DNA of 64,000 nt, taken from assembly GCF_001625215.2 (NCBI RefSeq), contig NC_030383.2:8134779-8198778 (forward strand). The letters are read 5' to 3'. Below, in pieces: positions 47,345 to 61,221 of this stretch. Source of the DNA: Daucus carota subsp. sativus. Its lineage: Eukaryota > Streptophyta > Magnoliopsida > Apiales > Apiaceae. Both the position numbers and the translations under genes were made by a program. Every line of letters begins with the position of its first letter. Position 1 is the stretch's first letter. Under the pieces are notes generated by a model. That model saw only the letters and a program-made list of their open reading frames with translations. It did not search any database and was not told the origin of the DNA.

Positions 47345-50300
47345 TCACATTCTATCTTCTCTCCTCCGGGGAGCACATGTGATGATTTCATCAACACGAA
47401 GAATCATTTCAGCAGCTTCAGTTGCAGAAAGCAGTACAGCCTGCTTGACCTTGAAAGCCTCACATATTCCCAACACCGACATATCTCCAACCTTCAATAA
47501 CAGATCCCAAATCGTAAATAGAATGCACTATATGTTAGAGGGAATCAATAGTTGGCTTTTTAGCTAATTGTTGATGCAAGAGACCCATCACCAATCTAAA
47601 TTTTTTTCTAGTTCGTTTAAAGCAAGTTTTGGTCACATTTTTAAGAACAAACATTGGAACACAACTTTTATTTTAGGCTTTTAGCACAAATTTTCACTTT
47701 CTGCTTTCACAATACAGCAATGCCTATAGCCAGTTAGCATTACCACTTAACTTTGCTATAACTGTTATCTCTTAGAAACCTAGATATATATTTAGTTTCC
47801 TTTTATTAAATATTTTAATTACTACCTGCGTTTTAATTTTTTAGCCCCTGTCTTAACCTTTACCCGGTCCTACAAAAGACATTTTACTAAATTTACCTTT
47901 CAACAGTAGGTCATATGCAGCTCCTTGGTGATTATTATTTCATTCAACATTAAAATACCAAGTTACAGCCAGTTACTTACAGATCCAGTAATGACATCAA
48001 TCCCTGCGTTGCTTTCCTCCTTGTGGTGCTCAGCACGGAGTTGAGCAATCAACTCAGCACTGTCCAATCCAGCATTGTCAGCAATAGTCGTAGGGATTGC
48101 AAGAAGTGCCCGCGAGTAAGCATCAATTGCATGAGACTTTTTACCAGGAGTCTTCCTTGCCAACTCATCGACTGCCTTTGCCATGACCATCTCTGGCCAT
48201 CCGCCTCCAAACAAAACCCTGCTGTCATTTACTGTTTGAGACAACACACATAAGGCGTCATGCAAAGATCTTTCCGCTTCATCAAGCACATGAAAACTGC
48301 AAACAAAAAGAACAATATTAATAATAACATCAATCTAAATACATTAAGTTTCATAATACCATATAGTTAATTAGCTAAGAGACCACCACTATTGTACAAG
48401 TTAGCATTAGAAAATTATTAGTACTACTATCAGGAGCGAATGTTATCAAGGCATTGCAATGAGGCACAGAACACAGATCATTAACTATTAGCTTATGCTT
48501 CCGAAATCATGCGAGTATCTGACTAGTCTCAACCCATGTCATGGGAACTCCACAAAATGACAAGCATTGCCAAGTCTTCCGATCAGAAAGCCTCTTTAAC
48601 ATATACTGAGATACAACATGTCCATTGATAGGCTCTTTAACATGCTTATTCTCCATTATGCAAGGCTACAAGCACATAAATTCTAAAAAGGGTAAACAAA
48701 ACTAAAATAAGACATGTCTCTATAATCCAAGTTACACAGGTCAGACATATTAATACACCAAATATTGAAAGACGAACCTTTTGCAAGATGCCAAAAAAAT
48801 AAAAGTTCGAAGACAATCAATATAAATGTACCTTGCCCCTCTCAGCACAATGGTACACGCCTGACCCATCTCGACACCTGAAAAGTGGATCAGCTTGTCT
48901 TCACCAATCATAATTTCCTCAATGAGCTTACAGTGGCCAAGCTTTACTGACTCTGGATTGTCAAAAGTAGATGCGATTTCTCCCCCAGTAACTAGTCCTA
49001 GCCGTTCAATGCCGTCAAAGTCAGCATGCTCTATAGCAAGTATTCCAGCATCAGCAAATAGTTCCTCGGGGAAGTTATAGATTAACTGTCGATTGACAAA
49101 GCAATTGATCCCGTGAGCTATGATCTTTTGAACCTTCTCCTTCATTTTTTGCTTTTCTGCACCTTCAATCTCAGCAACCCTTGCCATAGAATCAACACGG
49201 ACACGTGCCCCATATATTTTCACTTTGTCTGTATCCATGGCAGTATTTGCAACTAATATTTTGGCATTCTCTATGCGTTTTGGCTGTCCAATACCAATTT
49301 TTTTGTCCAGAATAAATCTGCACGGAAATACAATACATTTTAAAATAGACATGCATTAACATTTTAATTGAATAACAAGCTGAAAATTCAACATTAGCCA
49401 ACTCACCCCTCATCAAGAAAAGAATCTTTCAAGGATCCTCCAGGTTTTTTAATAATCTGAATCGACTCTAAATTTGTGCTACCCTGTCATAAACCAAAAT
49501 AATATGCCAATAGGAAATTTAAAATATTTTATATAGACCATAAAACAAGTTTTACAGAACAGTTCTGAAGTTGTAGCAGCAAATACATGTACATATAAAA
49601 AGAAGATACGGCACAAACACTTAATTTGATATCTTACACCCTTTTCCCAAAAATACTTCACTGTTGTACATAAAAATGTAGTTTAAATACCAATTATTCA
49701 TACAATAAAAAATTCAAAAAGCAATTTGCAAAGCTATAATTCCCAGCATCAATCTTCAATGAAAGACTCAAAACCAAACTGAAGGCCCGCTGAGCTTTCC
49801 CTTTCAAGCTTCAAGTGATTTTATTGATTACAATTACAAGCCATTATTCATTTGGATAGTTCCATTCATAAAGCTTTTAATAGCCAATTTTTTTTGTTCT
49901 ATCAAAATGAAAGATAAATAAAAATATAAGCTACATATAAGGAGTTTCATCCGAACTTAAAAGTTGATTTTTTTTCACTTGTAAGGCTAGCCAAACAGTC
50001 ATTAGGTACAAGTTTCAGGTCAAACGGGAATGAGAAATGCATTCAATTAACATACCAATCAACACAGCCTAACACAAAACTTAAAATGATTTTTCACCTT
50101 CAGCCTCATAACAGCATCAACAGCCAGGTTAGCAAAATGTTCCTTGTCCTGTGAGAGAATCTTCGAGCTTAAAGTAGTCATTGCAACCTTCATCAAGTCT
50201 GTCCTGAATTTATCTGTTTAGGGCAATGTAAAGCATTAAATGCATACAAGCAGAAACATCGGACAAAACTTTACAGTAGTTCAGATTAACAGCTAAGTAA

Positions 50301-51964
50301 TATAACACGTCATGCCAAGCAAAAGTGCGACAAAAAAAAACATCTAATGATCTATGAATGTTAAAGGAAGATGGGTCATAATGAGAGAATGATGTTTGAA
50401 TGTTACAAGGTCAGATTTAACACCTGTGTCATCCTTGTTATCCATGACTTTCTCCAAAAGTGCATTGCGGGCACATTCAGCTGCCATTCGATAACCTGGG
50501 ACAACAAGAAAATGTAAGAACCAACAAATTATAGTTCTCAATATAGCGACTGGAAAAAAAAAAAATTATATAGTATCCTTTTAAAAGAATGTTCAAGTGA
50601 CTAGAACACTAGCATATAATGTTTTATACAATCCATATTTGCAAAGGAAGAAAGGCAGTAATTTATCTAAAGGAAGACCAGTCAAGAATTTAATAAGCAA
50701 CAGACTAATAACCGCACAAAGTGCACTCCGCTTAGCTCTACTATATGTTAAATACATAGTGACAACTAGTCAGAAAGACTAAGAGCAAACTTTTGATTTA
50801 TTTTTGATGACTTCGTACTAAATGAAGCTATAGATTATGAGATAAACTCTGCTACTCTGAAGGTGATAGGAACCCCCAGATACAGTCATATCACAACGGA
50901 TTACAATATAATCAATGCATGAATACTATCTACATTTGTGCACTGAAAATATAAAATATGGTACAATAATTATAAAACTCGAGTGACTACATATTGTATA
51001 TGAAACAGAAAAGAAACAATTCTGCCAGAAAAAACCTGATATAACAGTCATTGGGTGAATCTTTGTGGCAATCAACTTCTCTGCCTCCCTTAATAGCTCC
51101 CCAGCTAAAACTACAACTGAAGTAGTCCCGTCGCCAACTTCATCATCTTGAACTTTGGATATATCTACGAATAGATTTAAGAAAAGACACGTTTTGCAGA
51201 AAGTAAAACCTTCAACTTCCCTCACCAGAAGATAATACAAGGCTAATAGTTTTCCGGCATTTCAATCAAAACCATGATAAAGTAATATACAGTGTGCAAG
51301 CATATTCCAGTATTAAGAACAATAACATTAACAAGTACAACAGGTTGAAGGATACCAACAAGGACTTTAGCTGCAGGATTATCAATATGCAGGGACTTCA
51401 ATATGGTGGCACCATCATTTGTCACAGTGACACTGTTTCCTCTACCAGTTGACTGTAATATTTTATCCTGCAAAAAGATATATATAAGCACTTACAATCC
51501 AGGTATGAATATGGCATGTGCTATATGCCAGTAAAAATTAAGTACTTTACCATCCCCTTTGGCCCTAAAGTTGTCTTCACCAAGTCAGCGATGGCCATTG
51601 CACCAACGAAGGATGACTATAATGTAACACGCACAAGTACAAATTAGAGTCAGAAGCACAATGCCAGTAGATGAGTGTTTCAGTATCCCTATAGACTACA
51701 TTTAATTATTCGTAGAAGTACATAAAAAAACACAATATGAGCTTATAATAGAGGACAATCAAACAAGTATGCATCGACCAAAAAAATCTGTTGAGATGGG
51801 ACTAACCATCCTAGCACGGTCACCCTTCTCTTCGGTAGCTTCATCCTTAAAAAGTCTCTCAACCTAAGATACAAAACGAAATCATTACATTGACATACAA
51901 TAAACAACGAAAAGAATCCCGAACAGAATCAACTCGAATCATAGTGCCTATAACATACCGCCAT
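47345..51964 (-). CDS. CCT2: CCT2, chaperonin TCP-1 subunit beta, 527 aa
   Basis: Eleven coding exons on the minus strand: 51964-51959, 51863-51807, 51616-51551, 51467-51356, 51164-51036, 50495-50424, 50213-50098, 49483-49407, 49317-48832, 48296-47981, 47491-47345; phases close exactly. The first exon codes only Met-Ala. CCT2 is one of eight subunits of the cytosolic double-ring chaperonin that folds actin, tubulin and other proteins using ATP. Visible group II chaperonin motifs: TLGPKGM (37-43), NDGATIL (60-66), GDGTTS (91-96) in the ATPase centre, and LVTGGEIAS further on. The phrases [27 protein letters not shown] and [17 protein letters not shown] identify the beta subunit. The total equals the usual plant length. 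Confidence 0.96.
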
Positions 51965-51997
51965 GAGAGAGCAAACAACCGAGATGCGAAATCAAAT

Positions 51998-52322
51998 CTG
52001 AAACAAAATAATTCGTCAGTGAAGAAGCCAGAGTTGTTTAAATAACAGTACAACATATGAACTCTCTAGTGAATAGCAGTGTATGACAACACTTCAAAAT
52101 TTATTCACTGGATATCAACTAAGATCGAATCAGATTTATTAAACATAAATAATTAATTTAATGATCATTACACACTAAACAGATCATAACAGATGTATAT
52201 TTATATAAACCGCAAAACAGGGTACAGTGAGAAGATAAAGTGCATAAACCCTAGTTATCACAAATGAAGCAAATAAAGTAGAAACTATCGACAGGGACGG
52301 AGGGAGAGAGAGAGAGAGAGAC
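51998..52322 (-). other. Probable intron in the CCT2 5' untranslated region
   Basis: On the minus strand a donor AAG|GTCTCT at 52322 and an acceptor TTTTGTTTCAG at 51998 lie upstream of the ATG at 51964. Leader introns are common in plant housekeeping genes. The pair is inferred from consensus only. Confidence 0.45.
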
Positions 52323-52344
52323 CTTGATTTGTGATCCCGCCGGA

Positions 52345-52384
<40 letters not shown>
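52304..52384. repeat. (GA)n microsatellites in the CCT2 leader
   Basis: Two blocks, 52304-52320 and 52342-52384, read CT on the transcribed strand. CT-rich leaders are frequent in highly expressed plant genes. Confidence 0.85.
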
Positions 52385-52389
<5 letters not shown>

Positions 52390-52571
52390 CGGCTTCTTCT
52401 GCCTGTGGAGTTGAAGCCCTGAAGCCTCCTTGTGGTAAACTAGGTCGAAATGAATTTGAAGTAGAGTTGAGTGGAGTATATTATTTAAAACGGATCCATA
52501 GCTGAGTGAGTCGCCAGAACCCACAACGTAAATCTTCCAACATATAGGCCCTGTGTAGTAGGATTTGATAC

Positions 52572-52611
52572 GGCCCAATGGTTTATGGGAATGTTTCGAG
52601 TTTCAGGCCCA
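52572..52611 (-). promoter_or_regulatory. Two TGGGCC (site II) motifs in the CCT2 promoter
   Basis: GGCCCA on the plus strand at 52572-52577 and 52606-52611, hence TGGGCC facing the gene. Such site II elements, bound by TCP factors, mark many growth-related plant housekeeping genes. Function here is inferred. Confidence 0.5.
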
Positions 52612-54276
52612 ACCCAGTCAGATTAATTTTTACTTACTTTCTTCGGACGGGCACAGAAAAACAATTGATTGACTCCATAAATACCCGATCTCAATTTGGA
52701 TATTATCAAATCTGATAACCAAAATCTAATCTAAACACACACATACTTACATAGGGTTGAGGAATAGAACGATAAAATCATTAAAAATGTGCAACCCTAA
52801 ATTTTAAAAAGATGTTCAGGATTCAAATTTAATTACACATTTTTTGCGTCGGTTAAAAATAATTTCAAAATATAATACATAAACACGAAATTTTTTGCAT
52901 GTGCAGTCTAATTAATCCTAAAAATAAGGTTAAGAGTTTGAGAGAAAGATGACCCTACTTATATATTATAAATAAATATATAATAATATTTTAGACAAAT
53001 AATATAATTTTTTACATCCAACATTTTCATGTTTCAACTTGTCTATATTAACCAAAATATTGAATTAAAATTATTTTTAAATTATAGAGGACGATTATAG
53101 AATATATAATTTGGAGTAAAACAATATTTTGGTTCTTGTATTTTTGATAATCGCTATTTTATTTATTTTAGGGAAGCAAAATAGGATACACTCTTAAAGA
53201 TGCTCTAAAAAAAAAAAAGAATTCATTCTTTTTCTCATCCGAAAAATTGAAATAAAGAGGGGGTAAGTGTTTTTGCACTAAGTCTCTATTTTTCTCCACT
53301 TGGGTGCATTATGTGCAAGGAAGTTGCTCCCCTCAAGGTGCTCTTAGCCGCGAGCACCCTTGAGATCATGCGGCATGGTGGAAAGTCTAACACCATTCGT
53401 AGTGGTGAAGAACTTTTGGTTTACAACAGCGAAATCCTTAGTGGAAACACCAGTGTTGGGACAGGTCAGCCGTGGAAGGAGATAAAGAAATAGCAGGCCC
53501 ATGTTTAACAGTCATTTCTAATTAATGACTGCTGGTTGCTGCTCTGGTTATCTATTGGAATCAAAACATCAAGAATTGTTGACAATCATGAGGGCAGTTG
53601 AAGTAAAAATATCTCAGCACCACATCTTTTCATATTTTCAAGCTGAAGAGTAGTGACAAACTGACAATATTTATAACATCAGAATTAAGAAACGACTACT
53701 GCCCCTACTACTGGAAAGAGATGAGCAACCCTCTTAAAAAAATCCGAAATTTTGCTACGGAATGAAGGTTGGTGATCACAATGGATACAAATCCAACTGC
53801 ATATATTTCTATGTGACTCCGTTGTTGTAGCAGATATTTGGTTTATATCAATGTAATATTGGACAATGATTCAAATGAGAACAATTTGTATGTGAGAAAG
53901 TGAGAACGGTTGTTTTGCACTCTGTTTAAAAAAAAATTACTTTTTAAATGTTCTATTGTTCTACAGGAGAATAATAGCGTTGTCACGCGTTCTCCATAAA
54001 ACGTGACCCTGTAAAAGATATGATTATATCAAGTTTCTATTAATGTGATTTATTACAAATAATGAAGGAACACAGACAATACAAAGAACAAATATACCGT
54101 TGGTACAGTAAGGAATTTGACCTTGAGTTGAGGTCATTAACATTTCTATTCTGCTGACTTTGCTTGGATAATATCTTAACAATTTGAAGTCTCCTCAGCA
54201 TGAACTATCGGCTAAAGCAAGCAATTTTAGCTTTAAATTCATTCACCTATATGCGAGCCACTTCTAGTTCCCCAGT
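52612..54276. other. Intergenic region between CCT2 and SKS-like gene
   Basis: AT-rich. A 60-codon frame at 53311-53493 (starting MCKEVAPLKV) has slightly better base composition than its surroundings but no recognised domain. No transposon ends identified. Confidence 0.4.
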
Positions 54277-57200
54277 TTAAAGGGGTCTTGTATGTCTTCC
54301 GGCTGCCCGACCACAAAGGCGAGCATTCTTTGGGATGGGGAACTCGTCTCTGAGTGAATTGGAATTTGTATAGACACGGAGATAGAACTGCTGTCCAAGA
54401 TATTGTCGTGCCCAAAACTCTGACCTCAGGTTCCACATTCCCACATTGTCAAGCGGGACATAAATGGCACTCCATGATTTGGGGTACACCTACATGTTCA
54501 AAAAGGTTTAGTTATGAATATAATGTGCATGTACCAAGAAGCTGTAAAGCAACTTATTGGAGATGAACTTAATTCTTTGTCACCTGAACAGTGCAACGTG
54601 CAATTGCATCGTGGAGGTTGTAACCTTTTCTGCTAGCTGAACTCCATTGCCCTCCATCCATTCTGTAATATTAACTCCAGTGTTAATGTTAAGACAAGCC
54701 AGGTTTAACTATGAGCTAGACAAAATAAACACAAGACAAAGATTATATAATTCACTCACCCTACTACAAAGAATGAGTATCCATCAAGGTGGTAACTCTG
54801 AATGATGTTTTCAGGATTGTTAAAAACAATTTCCACGAAGGATCTGAAGTCAGCGCCCATGACAGGGGTGTCAAGAAATAGACCTCCACCGGGAGGATTT
54901 GGAGATATGCTTCCAATACGAAAAACTCCTCCAATATTGAAGAAATCTGCTAGCTTTAGTGGAGTGTCAGCTGGGACATAGGAGACACTGTTGATTCCAT
55001 ATCTCTGCTTGCCCCTGATTTGACCTGCAGAACTGGACAATATGATAGTTCTGCTAGTGTTTACCATACCATAATGGTAGGAACCTTGTGGATTAGGTCT
55101 TGGTCCACTTGCTGTGAGATTAGTCCTGATACATAAATAAGGTAATAAAGTACTTAGCTTTGAAGTAATCTTTCAACTATGATAATGATCAAGATGATAG
55201 ACATTCAATACCAAAGAGCCAAGATAAGAACCTGATAGAACGTGCCTGGTTCAGAGACCAGTCAATCTGAATGGTAGGTCCGCCAGGAGGTGGGCCGGAA
55301 ACTGGGCCAGCAGAGTTGCTATATTTCAGAATAGTAGTGGTGGTGAGAATTGTAGAGGTGAAGCGGGATGATACAACAATATAGTAATCCTGAGCTGGTT
55401 GATCAGCTGTGACAAGTACTGAGTAAGATTGGCCAACATGAACATCAAGCGATGAATAGGTCGATTGCAGTGTGTGTGTTCCTTCCACCTCCACCAATTT
55501 CATTTTATGACCTTGAATGCGGAAGTTCAGCGAATTCTGGAGTCCAACATTTGATATTCTAAGCCTGTATGTTTTACCTACACAACAAAGATAGAAGGAC
55601 CAACGTTTTTTAGTCATAGTCTATTATGGCCCTGTGTTTACATTCTAATGACAATACCTCTTATAACAGTATTACATAATCAAATTAAAACTCAATTACT
55701 TCAGTATAATGATATTTAAAGATTAAAAGATAATAAAAGACAATGTACCTTGTTCAACATTCAAGGGGACTCCATTATTAGGACCACGCCCATTGATAAG
55801 AATGCCATCAGGATTCGGTAATTTCCTACCACCATCAAGAAGTGCCTTCAATTTCTGTAAAAAGAGGGAAATATATTCATCCGACAATTTCAACAAGATA
55901 CAAAATTACTATGACTTAGTTTTTTGATAAAAGGTGCTCATTTGCCATAAAATGTGATTGAGGAACAACATTCATCTTTCAAAAGCTCTAAAAAAAGTTA
56001 GAATGTAGCATATAGTGGTAAATTCTCTTCAACCTAATTTTATGGAGAGCTTACCGTGTGATTAGTCTTGTACCAATCTCCAATTAAGACGGTATAATCG
56101 CCTGCAGGATCAGGGAATGGAACAGGAATCCTGGGACGGCTAAGGATTCTGATACCTCCAAACCCTCCGGCAGCTTTGTGGAAATCAAGGGAAGGGAAAT
56201 AGTAAAAGCTGCCAATCTGATCCTTTACTTGAAGAATGTATGTATAATTCTTCCCTGGAGGAATGGGGCATGTAGTCCCAGCAACTCCATCCATATATGA
56301 ATTCCTCCTCTGCTGAATCCCATTCCTACAATTTTCCACTTGTTTAGTAAAAATCATGTATGAAAATGTAAAAAAATCTCTTGAGCAATTTTTATATATA
56401 AAAACTACAAAGTCTGCAATGGAGGAGGATTGAAGGAGTCACAGTTTCTCTTCATCAAAATTTCACTCTGTAAATGTTACCATCACTATACATAATGTTA
56501 TGGTAATGAGTTTCACTTAACAAGAACAGTAGAAATATATTGTATAATTTAGGTTCTATTCCTGTAAACCAATATTATGTTCGGATTCAGGAATGTGCAC
56601 CACATTTATCAGGGGCGGAGCTAGAAGTTGGTATCGTGATGGTTGAATTTCTAAACAACCTATCTGTTAAGTAATTATGATTATTCAACAAAATTTAAAA
56701 AACTAGTTTATAGAAACTATCAGTATAATCTAAATCTTCACTTATTCATGCTGTTAAAAAATAATATGGATTTCCAGATTTTTTTTTCAAAAATATTGTA
56801 CTGTTTCATGCTGCATATTTTAATAATTTAGTTGATCAATGTGCTCACAGATTGCATCAACACAAAAAACTGAAAAGTTAAAGCACAAGGACCAAAATCA
56901 CTAGCTGGCGAGTTTTACACGTCTGGGACAGGACTTTATGACATCTTTTCGCAGTTAAGCAACGAGTAGCAGATCTTTATAATAAGACTACATTGATCTG
57001 CTAAACGAGATTATATAACTGCTAAACGAGATTATATAATATTATCTGCTAATAGAGAAAATTACACTGAAATTTCAAAAATAAGAACTTACCATGAGAT
57101 TAGAAAAGGTTGGTCTAGGCTGTTAAAGACGTTGATGATCAAATTATCATTGGTGACTGAATGAATATCAGGACCCGGGAATTGTCCATTGATTAGAATT

Positions 57201-57486
57201 CCCTTGAGCAACAAAAATTAAATCCGTATTAGACTACGACAACGAAAAAGACCATAAACACAATTCTTCGAGCAAGTATAGTAGCTAATATATGCGCAAA
57301 ATATATTAGCTACTATATATCAGATCCAAAAACAAATGTAGGAATATTGAGTACCTGTTGGCGAACACCGAGGGGATAGATGTCACCGTAAGTAACATTC
57401 CAGGTGAAGAATCGGTAAGGATCCTCTGCTCCGACAATGGCGAAAAATGCAAATGCAGTGACTAATGCAGCTACATTTAGCTGCAT
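54277..57486 (-). CDS. SKU5-similar (SKS) / L-ascorbate oxidase homolog, 540 aa
   Basis: Eight exons on the minus strand: 57486-57355, 57202-57093, 56325-56055, 55854-55749, 55577-55232, 55125-54760, 54662-54584, 54489-54277, closing in frame. A signal peptide (about residues 1-20, ending AIVGA before EDPYRFF) points to secretion to the cell wall. Three cupredoxin domains follow: WNVTYGDIYPLGVRQQGILI at the start, TYRLRISNVGLQNSLNFRI in the middle, and PLDNVGMWNLRSE near the end. The copper ligands of true ascorbate oxidases are missing: the first His-x-His site reads ISWNG, and the His-Cys-His site reads WNLRSEFW. This is typical of SKS and pollen Bp10/NTP303-like proteins. No hydrophobic GPI tail is visible, unlike SKU5 itself. 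The role is probably cell-wall expansion or pollen tube growth; not provable here. Confidence 0.93.
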
Positions 57487-58162
57487 TTTGGTATAAGAGA
57501 TAATAGTAAAGCAAATGGGGTGTGAAGAATTTAAAAGGGAGTTGGAGCTAGCGGTGGTGGTGTGAGCAAAGTGAATGGTGAGGTGTGACTTGCTTTTAAA
57601 GTGCAGCTATTAGTAGCATCTTTTTGTCTGTAAATTTAAAAAATAATAGTAGCCGGGAAAACAAAGGAGAGAGCGAGGAAATGGTGAGTAGTTGTGAAAA
57701 TATTGTGAAAATTAAAAAGGAGAGAGATTTAAAATTGTTGAAATGGTGTCGGTGCACATGTTACTGCACGACCGTACCACATGCTGCTGCTCGTTTTCAG
57801 CGTATACTATGCAAAGTTGATGATAGAAGAACTCTGTCCGGAAGCGAACAGCGTGATGGTTCATGCGCTTGGTTAACACTATTACGACCATGTCAAACGC
57901 TCTTGGTATTCTTGACTCCTTGTTTGATTTCTAGGTCGTGTTCGCTGCAATGAGAGGCGGATCTAGGAAAAGACACCGAATATTTTTTTTTACAATTTTT
58001 CACTATTCTAAATTTTATAAAATTATAATGTGCTCCCGAAAAATTTAGAAACATATAGGTGTTTTTTAAAAATTTGCTTCGTGCCCCCCTAACATTTGTG
58101 TGCTAGATCCGCCCCTACCGCAATACGCTGATAACTACGGAATATTTTCTACTTAAATTATA
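57487..58162 (-). promoter_or_regulatory. SKS promoter region with an hAT-like remnant
   Basis: The proximal 100 bases upstream of the SKS start are ordinary promoter-like DNA. At about 57953-58117 lies a short element with inverted GGCGGATCTAG / CTAGATCCGCC ends; the flanks CTGCAATG and CCGCAATA match at 6 of 8, suggesting an old hAT insertion. A frame at 57624-57953 looks like chance. Confidence 0.45.
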
Positions 58163-58285
58163 CTAGTTGATAACCCGTGCCAAGCACGGGTTTGACTGAA
58201 ATTTTAAAATTTGTCATTTATTGAAAGAATACTGTCTTTTTTTTTAAATTACATTATCATATTTTTATCATACCTATTTAAATTA

Positions 58286-59098
58286 GAGAAAATGACCTTA
58301 ATATCACAATTAATAGACATACGTGCCCAGAATAGCAATTATCATTCAAAGTGCCCATTTTAACCATTCATGTGCGCAGTCCCTACATGCGTGTCCCATT
58401 TACTATATATGTACCCCATCTGATGGTCAAGCAAATTGATAACTCACATATTCATGACTCTCGGACTCTCTTTACATACTCTCACCTCTCTGTAATTAAC
58501 ATATCTCTCTCCATATGACCACATCTATCTTTTAATACTGAAATATTTGTACATGTAATTAAATATAAATGCCCGTACCTAGAGATTCAACGACGATCAG
58601 AAAACTTGCATATCTTGTTTCATCACAAATTCACAATTCAAACTTAGTTGCATAATTTACAACATCCTTAAATTAAAAAAACCCTAATATGGTGTAATAT
58701 TATTTAGTGTTAAAGTTGAAAAAAAAGGAAGAAATATTTACATGTATATTACTGATAAGGAATCGGGAGAAGAGTCAAGGTTAATGTCTGAAACTTGAAA
58801 GAAACATGTGCAATGCATTTACATGTGTATGTAATAAGAAAAGTACTGTAAAATATCACACGGGGATAGCATCAACACGCATATCATGGATGCGTGGTTT
58901 GTAGTTGCGCATGGCAAGAATGCGTGGTGTGGGCACGCATAATTTTAATGCGTGGTTTGTAGTTGCGCATGGCAAGAATGCGTGGTGTGGGCACGCATAA
59001 TTTTAATGCTGTGTATAACATGTTATTCTGGAAGTTTTTCCAAAAACTGTTATTTTGGACGGGATGACTTGCAAAAATGATAAAAAGGGCATTCACCT
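58286..59098. mobile_element. Mutator-type element nested in Helitron copy 2, 813 bp
   Basis: Perfect 9-bp duplication TTTAAATTA at 58277-58285 and 59099-59107. Copy 1 has the single uninterrupted site (17904-17912, opposite strand). Ends are loosely inverted (AATGACCTTAATATC near the left, AATGCCCTTTTTATC inverted from the right). Confidence 0.85.
58891..59006. repeat. Perfect 58-bp tandem duplication inside the nested MULE
   Basis: Unit starting TGCGTGGTTTGTAGTTGCGC at 58891-58948 recurs exactly at 58949-59006. Each unit also has an internal half-repeat (TGCGTGGTTT / TGCGTGGTGT). Confidence 0.95.
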
Positions 59099-61221
59099 TT
59101 TAAATTATTGTTTTTAAATGATATTTAAATTATTGTTATTTAATATAAGACTTTCTATATATTAAAATTTGATCCTATTTTAAAATTTATATCATAACAA
59201 TATGGGTTCTTGTTCTATGGAGTCCACAAAATAAGAGTATTGAAGTCCAAAATTATTTAAATATAATCTACACGTTTCAATTTGCAGGTTATGTTCTACA
59301 ATATAATCGTTGCAATCAAAAGATAAAACAATTATTTTATAAATCACTAAATATTATATATGTTCTAAAATATAACTCATAAGTAGAATAATGATCTTAA
59401 TGATTGTTAATGTTAAAAGATGTTAATGAATAAATGATAATTATATTTAAAACTACTTAACAAATGGTAAATTATGTATAAAATTTGAATAATTAAAGAT
59501 ATTATTTATGACTAAACTAAAATATTATGATTGGTACTTATTATGGCTTAAATGCGGATTTTATGGAACTTAACTATATCAGTATGTTTTATTTTAGTAA
59601 AATTCCTATGTTGTTTGATGATTTTAAAATTGTTAAAATAATATTCAAGATCAACACATATAAGTTCGTTTATAGTGTCTTTAATCTTGAATTAAAATTC
59701 AAAATTTTAAGTCGCAATTATTTTATATTTTATAGGCAATCATTATATATAATTCTAGTTGGAGTTTTTGTAGATCTAACCGTGGTGTTGTAGTTGTCGG
59801 TTGTAGTTGTTTGATAAACTAATATTGTAGTTTAACAAAGTTAATTAACTTTTCAAAACTAATTTGATATCAAATATTTTGGTGTATGTCTTGTGTTTTG
59901 TTCTTTTATTATATGTTGAAATATGGACAATGGCCTCATTTTCTTTGAGTTTGTATTTGTCAAGTCAGTGTTACCACCGCCTTATTCGTCTTTATCGCAA
60001 TCTTCTGAAGAGCACTGAATGATAATAATTATTACTAAAAAATATATGACCAAGTTTTTTGGTACTTTGGTATCAATATTGAATCTTGTTTATCTTAATT
60101 CTGAAACATGATAAAATTTTTATAGATTTGTTTCGTAAATTAAATTGTATGAGTTTTGAAAATTAAAACGAATAATTTCGCTGGCGATGTTATTATTCTA
60201 TTGGTAGGATATTATTTTATTATAAAATTTATAATAGTATAATTATTATTACTGCTGAATAAAAAAATTATATGATGATAACCAACTTAAAGTTTTTTAT
60301 AAAATAAATTATTTGAGTTTTAAAATGAGTAGCTTTGTTGACTGTAATTCGTTGGTGTGATAATCATTATATTACAAAAATTCTGATCATACATGAAAGT
60401 ATTCTCATAGTTATATGATTACAATAATAATAATAATAATTAAAAATTATTTGATAATAACCAAATTTTGATACTTTGATATTTAGTATTTTGATGATAT
60501 CGATTCCGCTTATTGATAAAAACTATATACAATATGATATTAATATCAATATGAACTCCTTATTTGAACTCTCAAGTATGATAAAAGATTTACAGAGTTG
60601 TTCCGTATATTAAATTATTTGACTTTTAAAAAATTAAACAAATAATTTTGTTGATAATATATTTTTATTAGTGAGATAATTGTTATAATTTTTAAATAAA
60701 AAATGATATTATGATAGCCAAATTTTGATATAAATTTTACATTAGTGAGATAATTGTTATAATTGTTAAATAAAAAATAATATGATGATAGTCAAATTTT
60801 GATATGAATTTTATAGAACTGCTTCATAATTTAAATTGTTAGCGATTTAACTGTGCGGATACGATAAATGTTATATTACAAAATCCTAAATACTATAGAA
60901 GTCTTTTTATAGAATTAAATAATAATTATAAAATCTTAACCAATATTGAAATTTTTAATAATAAAATCTGAATCAATATAGTAAGTAATAATTATAAAAT
61001 CCTAAAAATGTATAATAGTAATTATAAAATCCTAACAATATAAAAATCTTTTCATAATTCTATAATGATTATTGTTATTAAATAAAAACTTTATATAGCA
61101 TTGTCCTAATCAATATTGAAGTCTTTAATAATAAAATTCTAATCAATACAGAAGTCTTTCATTGTCCTAATAAATATCGAAATCTTTAATGATAAAATTC
61201 TGTTCAATATGGAAGTCTTTT

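Noticed and set aside
53311..53493. 60-codon frame starting MCKEVAPLKV
   Set aside because: No recognised family and no supporting exons; could be a small gene or a fragment, but I cannot support it.
56611..56640. CAGGGGCGGAGCTAG, an hAT-like terminus in an SKS intron
   Set aside because: No matching inverted end or 8-bp duplication found nearby, so an element cannot be delimited.
57624..57953. 109-codon frame upstream of the SKS gene
   Set aside because: Runs through the promoter into an hAT remnant; composition and lack of domains suggest chance.
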